A stretch of DNA of 64,000 bases from Actinomadura sp. NBRC 104425 (GTDB taxonomy: Bacteria > Actinomycetota > Actinomycetes > Streptosporangiales > Streptosporangiaceae): assembly GCF_030269545.1 (NCBI RefSeq), contig NZ_BSTN01000013.1, forward strand, positions 62,001 through 126,000, read 5' to 3'. Position numbers and translations under genes: made by a program. Shown one piece after another: positions 1 to 8,124 of this stretch. A model generated the notes under the pieces. The model ran no database searches and was not told where the DNA came from. It saw nothing but the letters and a program-made list of their open reading frames with translations. The first letter of the stretch is position 1, and each line of letters opens with the position of its first letter.

Positions 1-1610
1 AACCGCTGGTCACCGAGGCGCGCTACTCCGGCCTGGACCACGTCGTGCTGATCGGCGTGGGGGCCGACGCGCTGCCCGCGCAGGCGATCGTCGAGGCGCA
101 CTCCCCCGCCGGGCTGCCGGTGGCGGCCGCCGGTTCCGCGGCGGCCTCTCCGGCGGCCTCTTCGGCGGCCTCTTCGGGGGCCTCTTCGGGGGCGCGGCCG
201 GACGCGCCGGGCGGACTGACCGTGCTGGACGGCGGGGACACCGCCCCGCTCGGCTACGCCCTGGACCGGCTCGACCGGACGCTGGTGGTGCTGGCCAGCA
301 AGCCGGGGGTGTCCATCGAGGGGGACGCCTACCGGCGGATCTTCATGGCGGCGTTCCGCGAGCACGGTCTGTCCGAACGCGAGATCGCCTCCCGGTTCCT
401 GGTGATCACCGACCACGGCAGCCCGCTGCACGACTTCGCCCGCCAGTGCGGCTACCGCATCGGGCTGACCGACCCGTACCTGCCCGGCCACTACGGGGCG
501 CTGTCGGCCTACGGGCTGGTGCCCGCGCTGCTGGCCGGGGCGGACGCCTACCGGGTCCTGGACGAGGCGGCGACCGTGGCGGCGTCGCTGGGGCGCGACG
601 AGGACAACCCGGGCCTGCTGCTGGGGGCGATCCTGGGCGGCTGCGCGCAGCGCGGCGTCGAGGGCGGCCCGCGCGACAAGGTGATGCTGCGCGAGCCCGG
701 CGGCCCGACCGCGCTGAGCGCCTGGATCGCGCAGCTGCTGGCGGTGGCGACGGGCAAGCGCGGCCGCGGCATCCTGGCGTTCGACCCGTCCGGCGGGCCG
801 GGCGAGCGGCCGGACGTGCACAGCATCGCGATCAATCCGCGGGCGGAGGGGTCGTCGGAGAGCGACACCTCGCTGTGGGCGCCGCTGGGCGCGCAGTTCC
901 TGCTGTGGGAGTACGCCACGGCGGTGGCGGGCTGGCTGATGGGCGTGAACCCGTTCGAGCCGGGCAGCCTGGTGGTGCAGGAGGCCGAGGACGACGCGGC
1001 GACGATGCTGCAGGCGGCGGGTACGGGCCCGCTGCTGACCGGCGACCCGGCGTTCGTCGACGGCGGGATCGAGGTGCACACCGACGTGCCGTCGCTGGGC
1101 GGGTCGCGGCTGGAGGGGGTGCTGGACGCGCTGCTGGCGCACATGCCGGTGAACGGGTACGTGTCGGTCGCCACGTACGTGTCGGGCGACCTGTCCGGCC
1201 GGTACCTGGCGCCCGCGCTGGCGCGGCGCAGCGGCCGCCCCGTCCTGTACGGGCAGGGGCCGGCGTACCCGCACGCCACCGGCCCGGTGCACAAGGACGG
1301 GCCGGGCGGCGGCGCGTTCCTGATCGTCACCGGGGAGCCGGCGCCGGGCGACCCGCTGGCCGACCATCCGGTGCCCGGCCGCCCGTACGGGCTGGCCAAG
1401 CTGCGGTTGGCGCGGGCGCTGGCGGAGGTGCGGGCACTGCGGCAGCGGGGCCTGCCGGTCGTCCGGCTGCACCTGCGCGACCCGGTGGAGGGCGCGGCGC
1501 GGCTGATCGAGGCGGTGCGCGCGGCGCCGGGGGTGCGGACCGGCGTGCGCGCCCGCGGAGCGGCCCGCGTCGCGGGAGGCGACGGGCGGGCGGGACGGAC
1601 GGGGCCGTGA
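1..1610 (+). CDS. Glucose-6-phosphate isomerase-like protein, 5' partial
   Basis: The reading frame is open from base 3 and runs to a TGA at 1608-1610, so the N-terminus lies outside the window. The overall layout (SIS domains, WEYATAVAG helix, PVVRLHLRDP near the end) matches the roughly 530-residue PGI found upstream of zwf in actinomycetes. From memory of the family, key motifs are changed: GGSS reads GADA, SKSGGT reads SKPGVS, GGRYS reads PGHYG, and the ESTGK segment holding the catalytic Glu reads VATGK. The C-terminal HATGPVHKDG still keeps a His and a Lys. An Ala/Ser-rich insert encoded near 125-215 interrupts the first SIS domain. The protein may therefore be a pseudo-isomerase or have an altered activity. 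Its stop overlaps the next gene start (GTGA). Family assignment is firm; activity is doubtful. Confidence 0.8.
   Translation, partial: PLVTEARYSGLDHVVLIGVGADALPAQAIVEAHSPAGLPVAAAGSAAASPAASSAASSGASSGARPDAPGGLTVLDGGDTAPLGYALDRLDRTLVVLASKPGVSIEGDAYRRIFMAAFREHGLSEREIASRFLVITDHGSPLHDFARQCGYRIGLTDPYLPGHYGALSAYGLVPALLAGADAYRVLDEAATVAASLGRDEDNPGLLLGAILGGCAQRGVEGGPRDKVMLREPGGPTALSAWIAQLLAVATGKRGRGILAFDPSGGPGERPDVHSIAINPRAEGSSESDTSLWAPLGAQFLLWEYATAVAGWLMGVNPFEPGSLVVQEAEDDAATMLQAAGTGPLLTGDPAFVDGGIEVHTDVPSLGGSRLEGVLDALLAHMPVNGYVSVATYVSGDLSGRYLAPALARRSGRPVLYGQGPAYPHATGPVHKDGPGGGAFLIVTGEPAPGDPLADHPVPGRPYGLAKLRLARALAEVRALRQRGLPVVRLHLRDPVEGAARLIEAVRAAPGVRTGVRARGAARVAGGDGRAGRTGP
140..195 (+). repeat. Short tandem repeats coding an Ala/Ser linker
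   Basis: About four imperfect copies of a 12-base unit (gcggcctcttcg, drifting to gggggcctcttcg) encode repeated Ala-Ala-Ser-Ser or Gly-Ala-Ser-Ser residues. They sit inside the first SIS domain of the isomerase-like protein. This looks like slippage-driven growth of a flexible insert. Confidence 0.6.
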
Positions 1611-3283
1611 CCGAGTACACCCCGGTCGTGTCGGGCGGGGTCACCGTCACCGCGCGCGATCCGGTGCGCCAGCACGCGCGGCGGGTCATGGGGCGGCTGT
1701 GGATCGACCAGGTCCCGGTCCGGCTGGCCTCGGAGGATTGCACGCTGTGGCCGTCGGCGGCCGCCGCCGAGGCGGAGGGGCGGGCGCTGTGTTGGCCCGG
1801 GCAGCCGGGCGCGGCGCGCGCCCTGCTCGGCCGGGTGGCGCAGCTGCGGGCCCGGGCGCACAACGCGGGCCTCACGGAGGTGGCGCTGCTGGGCGGCGGC
1901 CCGCCGGCCCGCGCCGCCGACGTGATCGTGCGCCGGTGGCTGGCCGAGCGGGAGCCGCCCGGGCGGCCGCCGGAGGGCGGCGGCCCGCTGACGGTGTTCG
2001 ACAGCGCCGACCCGGGGCCTGTGGCGCGGCTGGCGGCCGACCGCGGGCGGCTCGGCCGCACCCTGGTCGTCGCCACCGGGGACGACCCCGGCACCGACGC
2101 CCTGTGCGGGGCGTTCACGGCCCTGTTCGGGGAGCTGGGGCTGTCGGCGGCCGAGACGGCGCGGCGGTTCGTGACGGTCGCGCCTGCCGGGAGCAGGTCC
2201 GCCAAGCTGGCCGCGGAGGCGGGCCACGCGGTGGTCGAGGCCCCGTCGCCCACGGTGTTCGGGGCGCTGTCGCCGTACGCGCTGGTGCCCGCGGGGCTGG
2301 CCGGGGCGGACGTGGCGGCGGTGCTGGACGCGGCGACCGCGGTGCTGCCCGCCCTGACCCGTCCGGAGAACAATCCGGGCCTGGTGCTGGGCGCGATCCT
2401 GGGCGGCACGGCGCGCGCGGGCCGCGGCACGGTCGTGCTGGGCGGCTACTCGGCCGCTCCTCAGGAGCTGGCCGACTGGATCGCTCCCATGCTGGCCGGG
2501 GCGACGCACGGGCGGCTGCTTCCGGTGGTGCAGCACGGCGGCCTGCCGGTGCTGCCCGACGACGACCTGTTCCTGGTGACCATGGACGGGCGGCCGCGGC
2601 AGGACGACGTCACGGTGTCCGGACCGCTCGCCGCGCAGCTGGTGGTGTGGGAGTACGCGGCGGCCGTGGCCGGGCACCTGCTGGGCGAGGACCCGCTGGC
2701 CCGCCCCGCCGATCCGGACCCCGCCGATCCGGACCCCGCCGATCCGGACCCCGCCGAGCCGGACCCCGCCGAGCCGGACCCCGCCGACGAGCCGGTCTTC
2801 GTCGACGGGCACGGGGACGCGGCCGTGGCGGCGCACACCGCCGACCCCGACCTGGCCGCCTGCGCCGACCTGCCCGCCCTGCTGGACGCGCTGGCCTGGC
2901 GGGTCGCCGACGACGGGCACCTGGCGATCGTCGCCTTCTGCGACCCCGACCCGCGGCGGGGGCAGGGCGCCCAGGTCAGGCGGCTGGCCGGGCTGCTGGC
3001 CGCGCGCACGTCCCGGCCGGTGACGGTGACCTGGGGCCGCCGGCTCCCGGCGACCGGGAATGATCGCCGCGAGCGGGGTGTCTACCTGATGCTGACCGGA
3101 AACGCCGCGCGAGACGTGCCGGTCGCCGGACGGCACCGCGGGCTGGGCGCCGCGCAGTCGGCGCGGGCGTCGGCCGTGGCGCGGGCGGCGCGCCGCGGCG
3201 GCCGCCCGGTGGTCCGGTTGCATCTGCAGGACCGCAGGTCGGGCCTGGCCCGGCTGCTCGAACTCGCCCGGGGAGGGGCATGA
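1607..3283 (+). CDS. Second, more diverged glucose-6-phosphate isomerase-like protein
   Basis: A 558-residue protein with a GTG start at 1607 that overlaps the previous stop as GTGA. It aligns by eye with the first copy through PENNPGLVLGAILGG, SGPLAAQLVVWEYAAAVAG and PVVRLHLQDRRSG, so the two are tandem paralogues. It is further degraded than copy 1. The GGRYS region reads PTVFGALS, the Glu-containing ESTGK segment reads GATHG, and the C-terminal His/Lys motif is replaced by LPATGNDRRERG. A run of Asp-Pro repeats is inserted at about residues 367-394. The gene sits directly before zwf, the usual place of pgi. Catalytic PGI activity looks unlikely. Possible roles are a partner or regulator of copy 1 or a sugar-phosphate-binding protein (inference); a decaying gene is also possible, though the frame is intact. 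Confidence 0.75.
   Translation: MTEYTPVVSGGVTVTARDPVRQHARRVMGRLWIDQVPVRLASEDCTLWPSAAAAEAEGRALCWPGQPGAARALLGRVAQLRARAHNAGLTEVALLGGGPPARAADVIVRRWLAEREPPGRPPEGGGPLTVFDSADPGPVARLAADRGRLGRTLVVATGDDPGTDALCGAFTALFGELGLSAAETARRFVTVAPAGSRSAKLAAEAGHAVVEAPSPTVFGALSPYALVPAGLAGADVAAVLDAATAVLPALTRPENNPGLVLGAILGGTARAGRGTVVLGGYSAAPQELADWIAPMLAGATHGRLLPVVQHGGLPVLPDDDLFLVTMDGRPRQDDVTVSGPLAAQLVVWEYAAAVAGHLLGEDPLARPADPDPADPDPADPDPAEPDPAEPDPADEPVFVDGHGDAAVAAHTADPDLAACADLPALLDALAWRVADDGHLAIVAFCDPDPRRGQGAQVRRLAGLLAARTSRPVTVTWGRRLPATGNDRRERGVYLMLTGNAARDVPVAGRHRGLGAAQSARASAVARAARRGGRPVVRLHLQDRRSGLARLLELARGGA
2703..2787 (+). repeat. 15-bp tandem repeat coding Ala-Asp/Glu-Pro-Asp-Pro
   Basis: Five in-frame copies of a 15-base unit (ccccgccgatccgga, with gat changed to gag in the last two) encode an acidic Pro-rich linker inside the second isomerase-like gene. 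The unit length keeps the frame, so copy-number change would only lengthen the linker. Confidence 0.75.
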
Positions 3284-3509
3284 GCTCGTCCTGGCCGAGC
3301 ACAGGTACACCGAGCGCAGGTGCACCGAGCGCACGGACCGGGAGCGCACGTACCACGACACGCAAGCCGACATCCGACCCGACATTTGACCGAACACGAC
3401 GGCCCGCGCACGGGGGATCCCGGGGAACGCGCGCGGCCACGGGAGATAGCAGGATGAATCAGTGGGCAGGAACGGTCCACGGCACGATGCGGGAAGAGAG
3501 GGCCGCCAC
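3284..3509 (+). promoter_or_regulatory. zwf upstream region with a tandem 15-bp repeat
   Basis: A 226-base gap between the second isomerase-like gene and zwf. It holds two adjacent near-copies of caggtacaccgagcg (3302-3316 and 3317-3331). Nearer the gene, caggat at 3450-3455 is a possible -10 element followed six bases later by an in-frame GTG at 3462. A purine-rich SD (gggaagagagg, 3491-3501) precedes the preferred start at 3510. zwf may thus have its own promoter in addition to read-through. Confidence 0.4.
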
Positions 3510-5036
3510 GTGACCATCGCACACAACCCGCTCCGGGACCCGCGGGACAAGCGGCTCCCCCGGGTGGCCGGGCCCTGTGTCCTGGTCCTGTTCGGAGTCA
3601 CCGGAGACCTGTCGCGCAAGAAGCTGCTGCCCGCCATCTACGACCTGGCCAACCGGGGGCTGCTTCCGCCGGGCTTCTCGCTGGTGGGCTTCGCGCGCCG
3701 CGCCTGGGAGCACGAGGACTTCCGGCAGATCGCCTACGACTCGGTCAAGCAGTACGCCCGCACCCCGTTCCGGGAGGACGTCTGGCGGCACCTGGCCGAG
3801 GGCATCCACTTCGTGCCCGGCGAGTTCAGCGACCCGGGCGCGTTCGAGGCGCTGGCCATGGCGCTCAAGGAGCTGGACCAGACCCGCGGCACCGGCGGCA
3901 ACTACGCCTTCTACCTGTCCATCCCGCCGAAGTTCTTCCCCCAGGTGGTCGAGCAGCTGCGCAGCGCCGGGCTGGCGGAGCGGTCGGCGGGGTCGTGGCG
4001 GCGGGTCGTCATCGAAAAGCCGTTCGGCCACGACCTGGCCAGCGCGATCGAGCTGAACGACACCGTGCACCGCGTCTTCCCCGAGGAGTCGATCTTCCGG
4101 ATCGACCACTACCTCGGCAAGGAGACCGTGCAGAACATCCTGGCGCTGCGGTTCGCCAACGAGATGTTCGAGCCGATCTGGAACCGGTCGTACGTCGACC
4201 ACGTGCAGATCACGATGGCCGAGGACATCGGCATCGGCGGCCGGGCCGGGTACTACGACGGCATCGGCGCCGCCCGCGACGTCATCCAGAACCATCTGCT
4301 GCAGCTGCTGGCGCTGACGGCGATGGAGCCGCCCACCTCGTTCAGCGCCGAGGCGGTGCGGGCCGAGAAGGCCAAGGTGCTGTCGGCGGTGCGCATCCCC
4401 GGCGACCTGTCGCTGGCCACCGCCCGCGGCCAGTACGCCGCCGGCTGGCAGGGCGGCGTGAAGGTGCGCGGCTACCTGGAGGAGGAGGGCATCCCCGCCG
4501 ACTCGCGCACCGAGACCTACGCCGCGGTCAAGCTGGAGATCGGCAACCGGCGGTGGGCCGGCGTGCCGTTCTACCTGCGCACCGGCAAGCGGCTCAGCCG
4601 CCGGGTCACCGAGGTCGCGGTGCTGTTCCAGCGCGCGCCGCACCTGCCGTTCTCCGAGACCGACACCGAGGAGTTGGGGCAGAACGCCCTGGTCATCCGG
4701 GTGCAGCCGGACGAGGGCATCACGGTGCGGTTCGGCTCGAAGGTGCCGGGCTCCTCGATGGAGGTGCGGGACGTGAACATGGACTTCGCCTACGGCGAGT
4801 CGTTCACCGAGTCCTCCCCCGAGGCCTACGAGCGGCTGCTGCTGGACGTGCTGATCGGCGACCCGCCGCTGTTCCCGCGGCAGGAGGAGGTCGAGCTGTC
4901 CTGGCGGATCCTGGACCCGGTGGTGGAGTACTGGGCCGGGCAGCCCGCGATCGACCAGTACAAGTCCGGCGGGTACGGGCCCGACAGCGCCGACGAGCTG
5001 ATGGCGCGCGACGGGCGCGCATGGAGGCGACTCTAA
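3510..5036 (+). CDS. zwf: Glucose-6-phosphate 1-dehydrogenase
   Basis: A 508-residue cytoplasmic enzyme that oxidises glucose-6-phosphate to 6-phosphogluconolactone with NADP+, the entry step of the oxidative pentose phosphate pathway. The N-terminal nucleotide-binding motif GVTGDLSRKKLLPA and the active-site signature RIDHYLGKETVQN are intact, and length is normal. The GTG at 3510 is chosen because a gggaagagagg ribosome site lies about 8 bases upstream. An in-frame GTG at 3462 would add 16 non-conserved residues and could be a leaderless alternative. opcA follows after three bases, and pgl overlaps opcA, so the three form one operon. Confidence 0.97.
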   Translation: MTIAHNPLRDPRDKRLPRVAGPCVLVLFGVTGDLSRKKLLPAIYDLANRGLLPPGFSLVGFARRAWEHEDFRQIAYDSVKQYARTPFREDVWRHLAEGIHFVPGEFSDPGAFEALAMALKELDQTRGTGGNYAFYLSIPPKFFPQVVEQLRSAGLAERSAGSWRRVVIEKPFGHDLASAIELNDTVHRVFPEESIFRIDHYLGKETVQNILALRFANEMFEPIWNRSYVDHVQITMAEDIGIGGRAGYYDGIGAARDVIQNHLLQLLALTAMEPPTSFSAEAVRAEKAKVLSAVRIPGDLSLATARGQYAAGWQGGVKVRGYLEEEGIPADSRTETYAAVKLEIGNRRWAGVPFYLRTGKRLSRRVTEVAVLFQRAPHLPFSETDTEELGQNALVIRVQPDEGITVRFGSKVPGSSMEVRDVNMDFAYGESFTESSPEAYERLLLDVLIGDPPLFPRQEEVELSWRILDPVVEYWAGQPAIDQYKSGGYGPDSADELMARDGRAWRRL

Positions 5037-5039
5037 GAG

Positions 5040-6005
5040 ATGAACATCGATCTGGCCGACACCACCACGCGCCGCATCCAGGACGCGCTGACGCAGGCCC
5101 GGCACCTGATGGGCGGTCCGGCGGTCGGCATGGTGCTCACCCTGATCATCGTGACCGACGAGTCGGCGCAGTACGACGCCGTGCGCGCGGCGACCGAGGC
5201 GTCCCGCGAGCACCCCTGCCGGGTGCTGACGGTGATCTCCCGGGACGCGCGCGGCAGCTCGTCCCGGCTGGACGCCGAGATCCGCATGGGCGAGACCGGC
5301 CCCGGCGAGACGGTCCTGCTGCGCATGTACGGCCCGCTCGCCGAGCACGCCGACTCGGTGGTCACCCCGCTGCTGATGCCGGACACCCCGGTGGTGACGT
5401 GGTGGCCGGGCGGCCGGGTGCCCGAGACGCCCAGCCGCGACCCGCTGGGCCGGCTCGCGCAGCGCCGCGTCACCGACTCCTACGCCGCCCGCGACCGGCT
5501 CGGCACGCTGGCGCGGCTGGCCGAGCGGTACGCCCCCGGCGACACCGACTTCGCCTGGACGCGGCTGACGTCCTGGCGGTCGCTGCTGGCGGCCGCGCTG
5601 GACCAGGACCACGCCGAGATCACCGCCGGGGAGGTGGCGGCCGAGCCGGACAGCCCCAGCGCCGAGCTGCTGGCCGCCTGGCTGTCGGTGCGGCTGGGCG
5701 TGCCGGTGTCGCGGGGCACGTCGGACGGCCCGGGCATCACCGGGGTCCGGCTGGTCACCGGCCGGGGCGACATCGAGATCTGCCGTCCCGACGGGCGGGT
5801 GGCCACGCTGCGGCGGCCCGGGCAGCCCGACCGGCAGGTGGCGCTGCTGCGCCGTCCGATGCCCGAGCTGCTGGCCGAGGAGCTGCGGCGGCTCGACCCC
5901 GACGAGGTGTACCGGGAGGCGGCGATGCGGTTCGCCAAGGACCTGGCCGCCGGGAAGGGGCGCGCGGAGTCCGCCCCGGCGGCGCCGGGACCGGAGGCGA
6001 CATGA
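5040..6005 (+). CDS. opcA: Glucose-6-phosphate dehydrogenase assembly protein OpcA
   Basis: A 321-residue protein of the OpcA family, which in actinobacteria and cyanobacteria is needed for full glucose-6-phosphate dehydrogenase activity (allosteric or assembly partner of Zwf). It shows the family start (MNIDLADTTTRRIQDAL) and a conserved VVTWWPG core near residue 120. It begins three bases after zwf and its TGA overlaps the pgl ATG as ATGA, so translation is coupled. No enzymatic motif is expected. Confidence 0.95.
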   Translation: MNIDLADTTTRRIQDALTQARHLMGGPAVGMVLTLIIVTDESAQYDAVRAATEASREHPCRVLTVISRDARGSSSRLDAEIRMGETGPGETVLLRMYGPLAEHADSVVTPLLMPDTPVVTWWPGGRVPETPSRDPLGRLAQRRVTDSYAARDRLGTLARLAERYAPGDTDFAWTRLTSWRSLLAAALDQDHAEITAGEVAAEPDSPSAELLAAWLSVRLGVPVSRGTSDGPGITGVRLVTGRGDIEICRPDGRVATLRRPGQPDRQVALLRRPMPELLAEELRRLDPDEVYREAAMRFAKDLAAGKGRAESAPAAPGPEAT

Positions 6006-6784
6006 GCACCCCGGGTGTGCTGGTCCACCGCGACCAGGAGCTGCTGGCCCGGGCGGTGGCGGCCCGCCTGGTGACCCGCCTGGTGGACGTGCAGGCCGCG
6101 CGCGGCTCGGCGTCGATCGTGCTGACCGGCGGCGGGGTGGGCACCGCGGTGCTGGCCGAGCTGGCCGCCAGCCGCGCCCGCGACGCCGTCGACTGGCGGG
6201 CGCTGGACATCTGGTGGGGGGACGAGCGGTTCCTGCCGTCCGGCGACCCCGAGCGCAACGAGACCGGGGCCCGCAAGGCGCTGCTGGACCACGTGGACGT
6301 GGACCCGGCGCGGGTGCGGCCGATGCCGTCCACCGACGGCCCGGACGGCGCCGATCCCGAGGCGGCGGCCGACCGGTACGCGGCCGAGCTGCGCGCCGCG
6401 GCCCGTCCCGAGGACCACGGGCCGGTGCCGTCGTTCGACGTGCTGATGCTGGGGCTCGGGCCGGACGCGCACGTGGCGTCGCTGTTCCCGGAGATGCCCG
6501 CCTTGTACGAGGAGGAGCGGACGGTCGTGGCGGTGCGGGGCGCGCCCAAGCCGCCGCCGACCCGCATCTCGCTGACATTCCCCGCCATCCGGGCTGCCCG
6601 CGAGGTGTGGGTGATCGCGGCCGGCGAGGCCAAGGCCTCGGCGGTGCGGCTGGCCCTGTCGGAGGCGGGTCCGATCCAGGTGCCCGGCGCGGGCGCCCGG
6701 GGACGGCGGCGCACGCTGTTCCTGCTCGACCGGGCCGCCGCGTCCCAGCTGCCGCCCGGCATCGAACGCCTCAGCTCGCCGTAG
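6002..6784 (+). CDS. pgl: 6-phosphogluconolactonase
   Basis: A 260-residue DevB/Pgl-type lactonase that hydrolyses 6-phosphogluconolactone to 6-phosphogluconate. The NagB-like fold is recognisable from LTGGGVGTAVL, DIWWGDERFLP and LGLGPDAHVASLFPE. The usual DGH of the last motif reads DAH here, a small change next to the conserved His. The ATG overlaps the opcA stop. It is the last gene of the zwf-opcA-pgl operon and is followed by a hairpin terminator. Confidence 0.95.
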   Translation: MSTPGVLVHRDQELLARAVAARLVTRLVDVQAARGSASIVLTGGGVGTAVLAELAASRARDAVDWRALDIWWGDERFLPSGDPERNETGARKALLDHVDVDPARVRPMPSTDGPDGADPEAAADRYAAELRAAARPEDHGPVPSFDVLMLGLGPDAHVASLFPEMPALYEEERTVVAVRGAPKPPPTRISLTFPAIRAAREVWVIAAGEAKASAVRLALSEAGPIQVPGAGARGRRRTLFLLDRAAASQLPPGIERLSSP

Positions 6785-6801
6785 CAGCGGTCGTCCTCCA
6801 C

Positions 6802-6836
6802 GGCGCCGGGTCTTCTCCTGCGGAAGGCCCGGCGCC
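6802..6836 (+). terminator. Hairpin terminator after pgl
   Basis: Arms ggcgccgggtctt (6802-6814) and aaggcccggcgcc (6824-6836) pair over 13 bases with one mismatch or wobble across a 9-base loop, 18 bases after the pgl stop. There is no long T-tract, as is common in high-GC actinomycetes. Confidence 0.65.
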
Positions 6837-6873
6837 TTCGTGTCCCCGCCGCGAACGGACGGGGCGGCCGATA

Positions 6874-6936
6874 GACGAAAGTCGATGCCGGCGTCGACCT
6901 GCGGACATGGGCGGCCCGCCGGCCGGTGGGTAGGTT
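6874..6936 (+). promoter_or_regulatory. Promoter and candidate operator of the two-component system
   Basis: A motif gacgaaagtcg (6874-6884, reverse complement cgactttcgtc) and a related cgacctgcgga (6895-6905) lie with centres 21 bases apart. Downstream, taggtt (6931-6936) is a plausible -10 exactly seven bases before the histidine kinase GTG, fitting a leaderless transcript. A similar motif pair with the same 21-base spacing precedes the ABC exporter at 8830-8861, which suggests the response regulator binds both. Confidence 0.45.
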
Positions 6937-6943
6937 GGGGCGC

Positions 6944-8089
6944 GTGGTGCTGCGCAGATCCGCCCGCGAGTGGCTCTACGACGTCGCCGTCACGGCCGCC
7001 GCGGCCCTGCTGAGCTTCCTGCTGGTGCTGGGCGCACGCTCCGATCCCGACCCCGACCCCGCGCTGTCCACCGACCTCGCGTTCGGCGGTGCGGCGCTGA
7101 CCCTGCTGTTCCTGCTGCGCCGCCGCCGGCCCCTGCTGGTCTGGGCGGTGCTCATGGCGGGGCAGCTGTTCTCCACGTCCGCGATGGGGCCGCTCGGGCT
7201 GACGCTGTTCACCATCGCGGTGCACCGGTCCTGGTGGGTCGCGGTCACCGTCGCCGGGGTGGAGGCGACGTTCATCACGCTGGCGTTCACGGCCTCGACC
7301 TGGCGGTCCGAGCGGGAGTACTGGGAGACCCTGGCGGTGTTCCTGCTGGGCATCGCCGTGCTGGTGGCGGCCGGAATGCTCGTCCGGTCCCGCCGCCAGC
7401 TGATCGATTCGTGGAAGGAGCGGGCCCTGCAGGCCGAAATGCAGCACCAGATGCGCGTGGAGGAGGCCCGGCACCTGGAGCGCGAGCGGATCGCCCGGGA
7501 GATGCACGACGTGCTGGCGCACCGGATCTCGCTGCTGGCGGTGCACGCGGGGGCGCTGGAGTTCGGGGAGGGCGCCACCGAGCGGCAGCGGGAGGCGGCC
7601 GGGGTGATCCGCCGCTGCGCCTACGAGGCGATGGAGGACCTGCGGGAGGTGATCGGCGTGCTGCGCGACGACGGCGCCGACGCCGAACAGCCGCAGCCGA
7701 CGCTGACCGACGTCCCGGCCCTGGTCGAGGAGTCGCGCCGCGCCGGGACGCCCATCACCTTCGACGATCGCGTCACCGACCCCGAGTCCGTCCCCACGAG
7801 CGTGGGGCGGCACGCGTTCCGGGTCGTGCAGGAGGGCCTCACCAACGCGCGCAAGCATGCCCCCGGGTGCCGCGTGCGGGTGCGGCTGGCCGCCGCCGAG
7901 TCGGGCCTGGCCATCGAGATCGTCAACCCGCTGCCGGCGGGCCGGGCCGCCACCGCGCTGCCCGGCGCGGGGGCCGGGCTGATCGGGCTGCGCGAGCGCG
8001 CCGAGCTGGTCGGCGGGCGCCTGGAGCACGGCCGCACCCCCGAAGACGCCTTCGTCCTGCGGGCCTGGCTCCCGCTGCCGTCGCGGTGA
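6944..8089 (+). CDS. Two-component sensor histidine kinase (NarL/DesK type)
   Basis: A 381-residue membrane kinase. Four or five hydrophobic segments fill residues 10-150. They are followed by a HisKA_3 dimerisation domain with the phospho-acceptor His in EMHDVLAHRISLLAVHAG and a HATPase_c domain (VVQEGLTNARKHAPG, then GAGLIGLRERAELVGGRLE). This is the usual build of LiaS/DesK-like kinases that sense envelope or membrane stress. The start at 6944 is preferred to the upstream in-frame GTG at 6926 because a TAGGTT -10 lies seven bases before it. The partner response regulator follows 35 bases later, and an ABC exporter follows that. Confidence 0.9.
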   Translation: MVLRRSAREWLYDVAVTAAAALLSFLLVLGARSDPDPDPALSTDLAFGGAALTLLFLLRRRRPLLVWAVLMAGQLFSTSAMGPLGLTLFTIAVHRSWWVAVTVAGVEATFITLAFTASTWRSEREYWETLAVFLLGIAVLVAAGMLVRSRRQLIDSWKERALQAEMQHQMRVEEARHLERERIAREMHDVLAHRISLLAVHAGALEFGEGATERQREAAGVIRRCAYEAMEDLREVIGVLRDDGADAEQPQPTLTDVPALVEESRRAGTPITFDDRVTDPESVPTSVGRHAFRVVQEGLTNARKHAPGCRVRVRLAAAESGLAIEIVNPLPAGRAATALPGAGAGLIGLRERAELVGGRLEHGRTPEDAFVLRAWLPLPSR

Positions 8090-8111
8090 CCACCGCGCGC
8101 GAGGCGCCCCG

Positions 8112-8117
8112 TAAGGT
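8112..8117 (+). promoter_or_regulatory. -10 element for a leaderless response-regulator transcript
   Basis: taaggt sits exactly seven bases before the GTG start at 8125, with no SD in between. This is the same TAnnnT-N7-GTG layout seen for the kinase and uvrC. Confidence 0.45.
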
Positions 8118-8124
8118 GATCGGC

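Noticed and set aside
2703..2787. CRISPR-like array at the 15-bp repeats
   Set aside because: The units are contiguous without spacers and lie in frame inside a coding sequence.
548..3637. Very long minus-strand open frame (over 1000 codons) opposite the isomerase-like genes
   Set aside because: It is an antisense shadow caused by high GC; its composition is Arg/Pro/Gly-rich, it has no domains, and the plus strand encodes clear PGI-family proteins.
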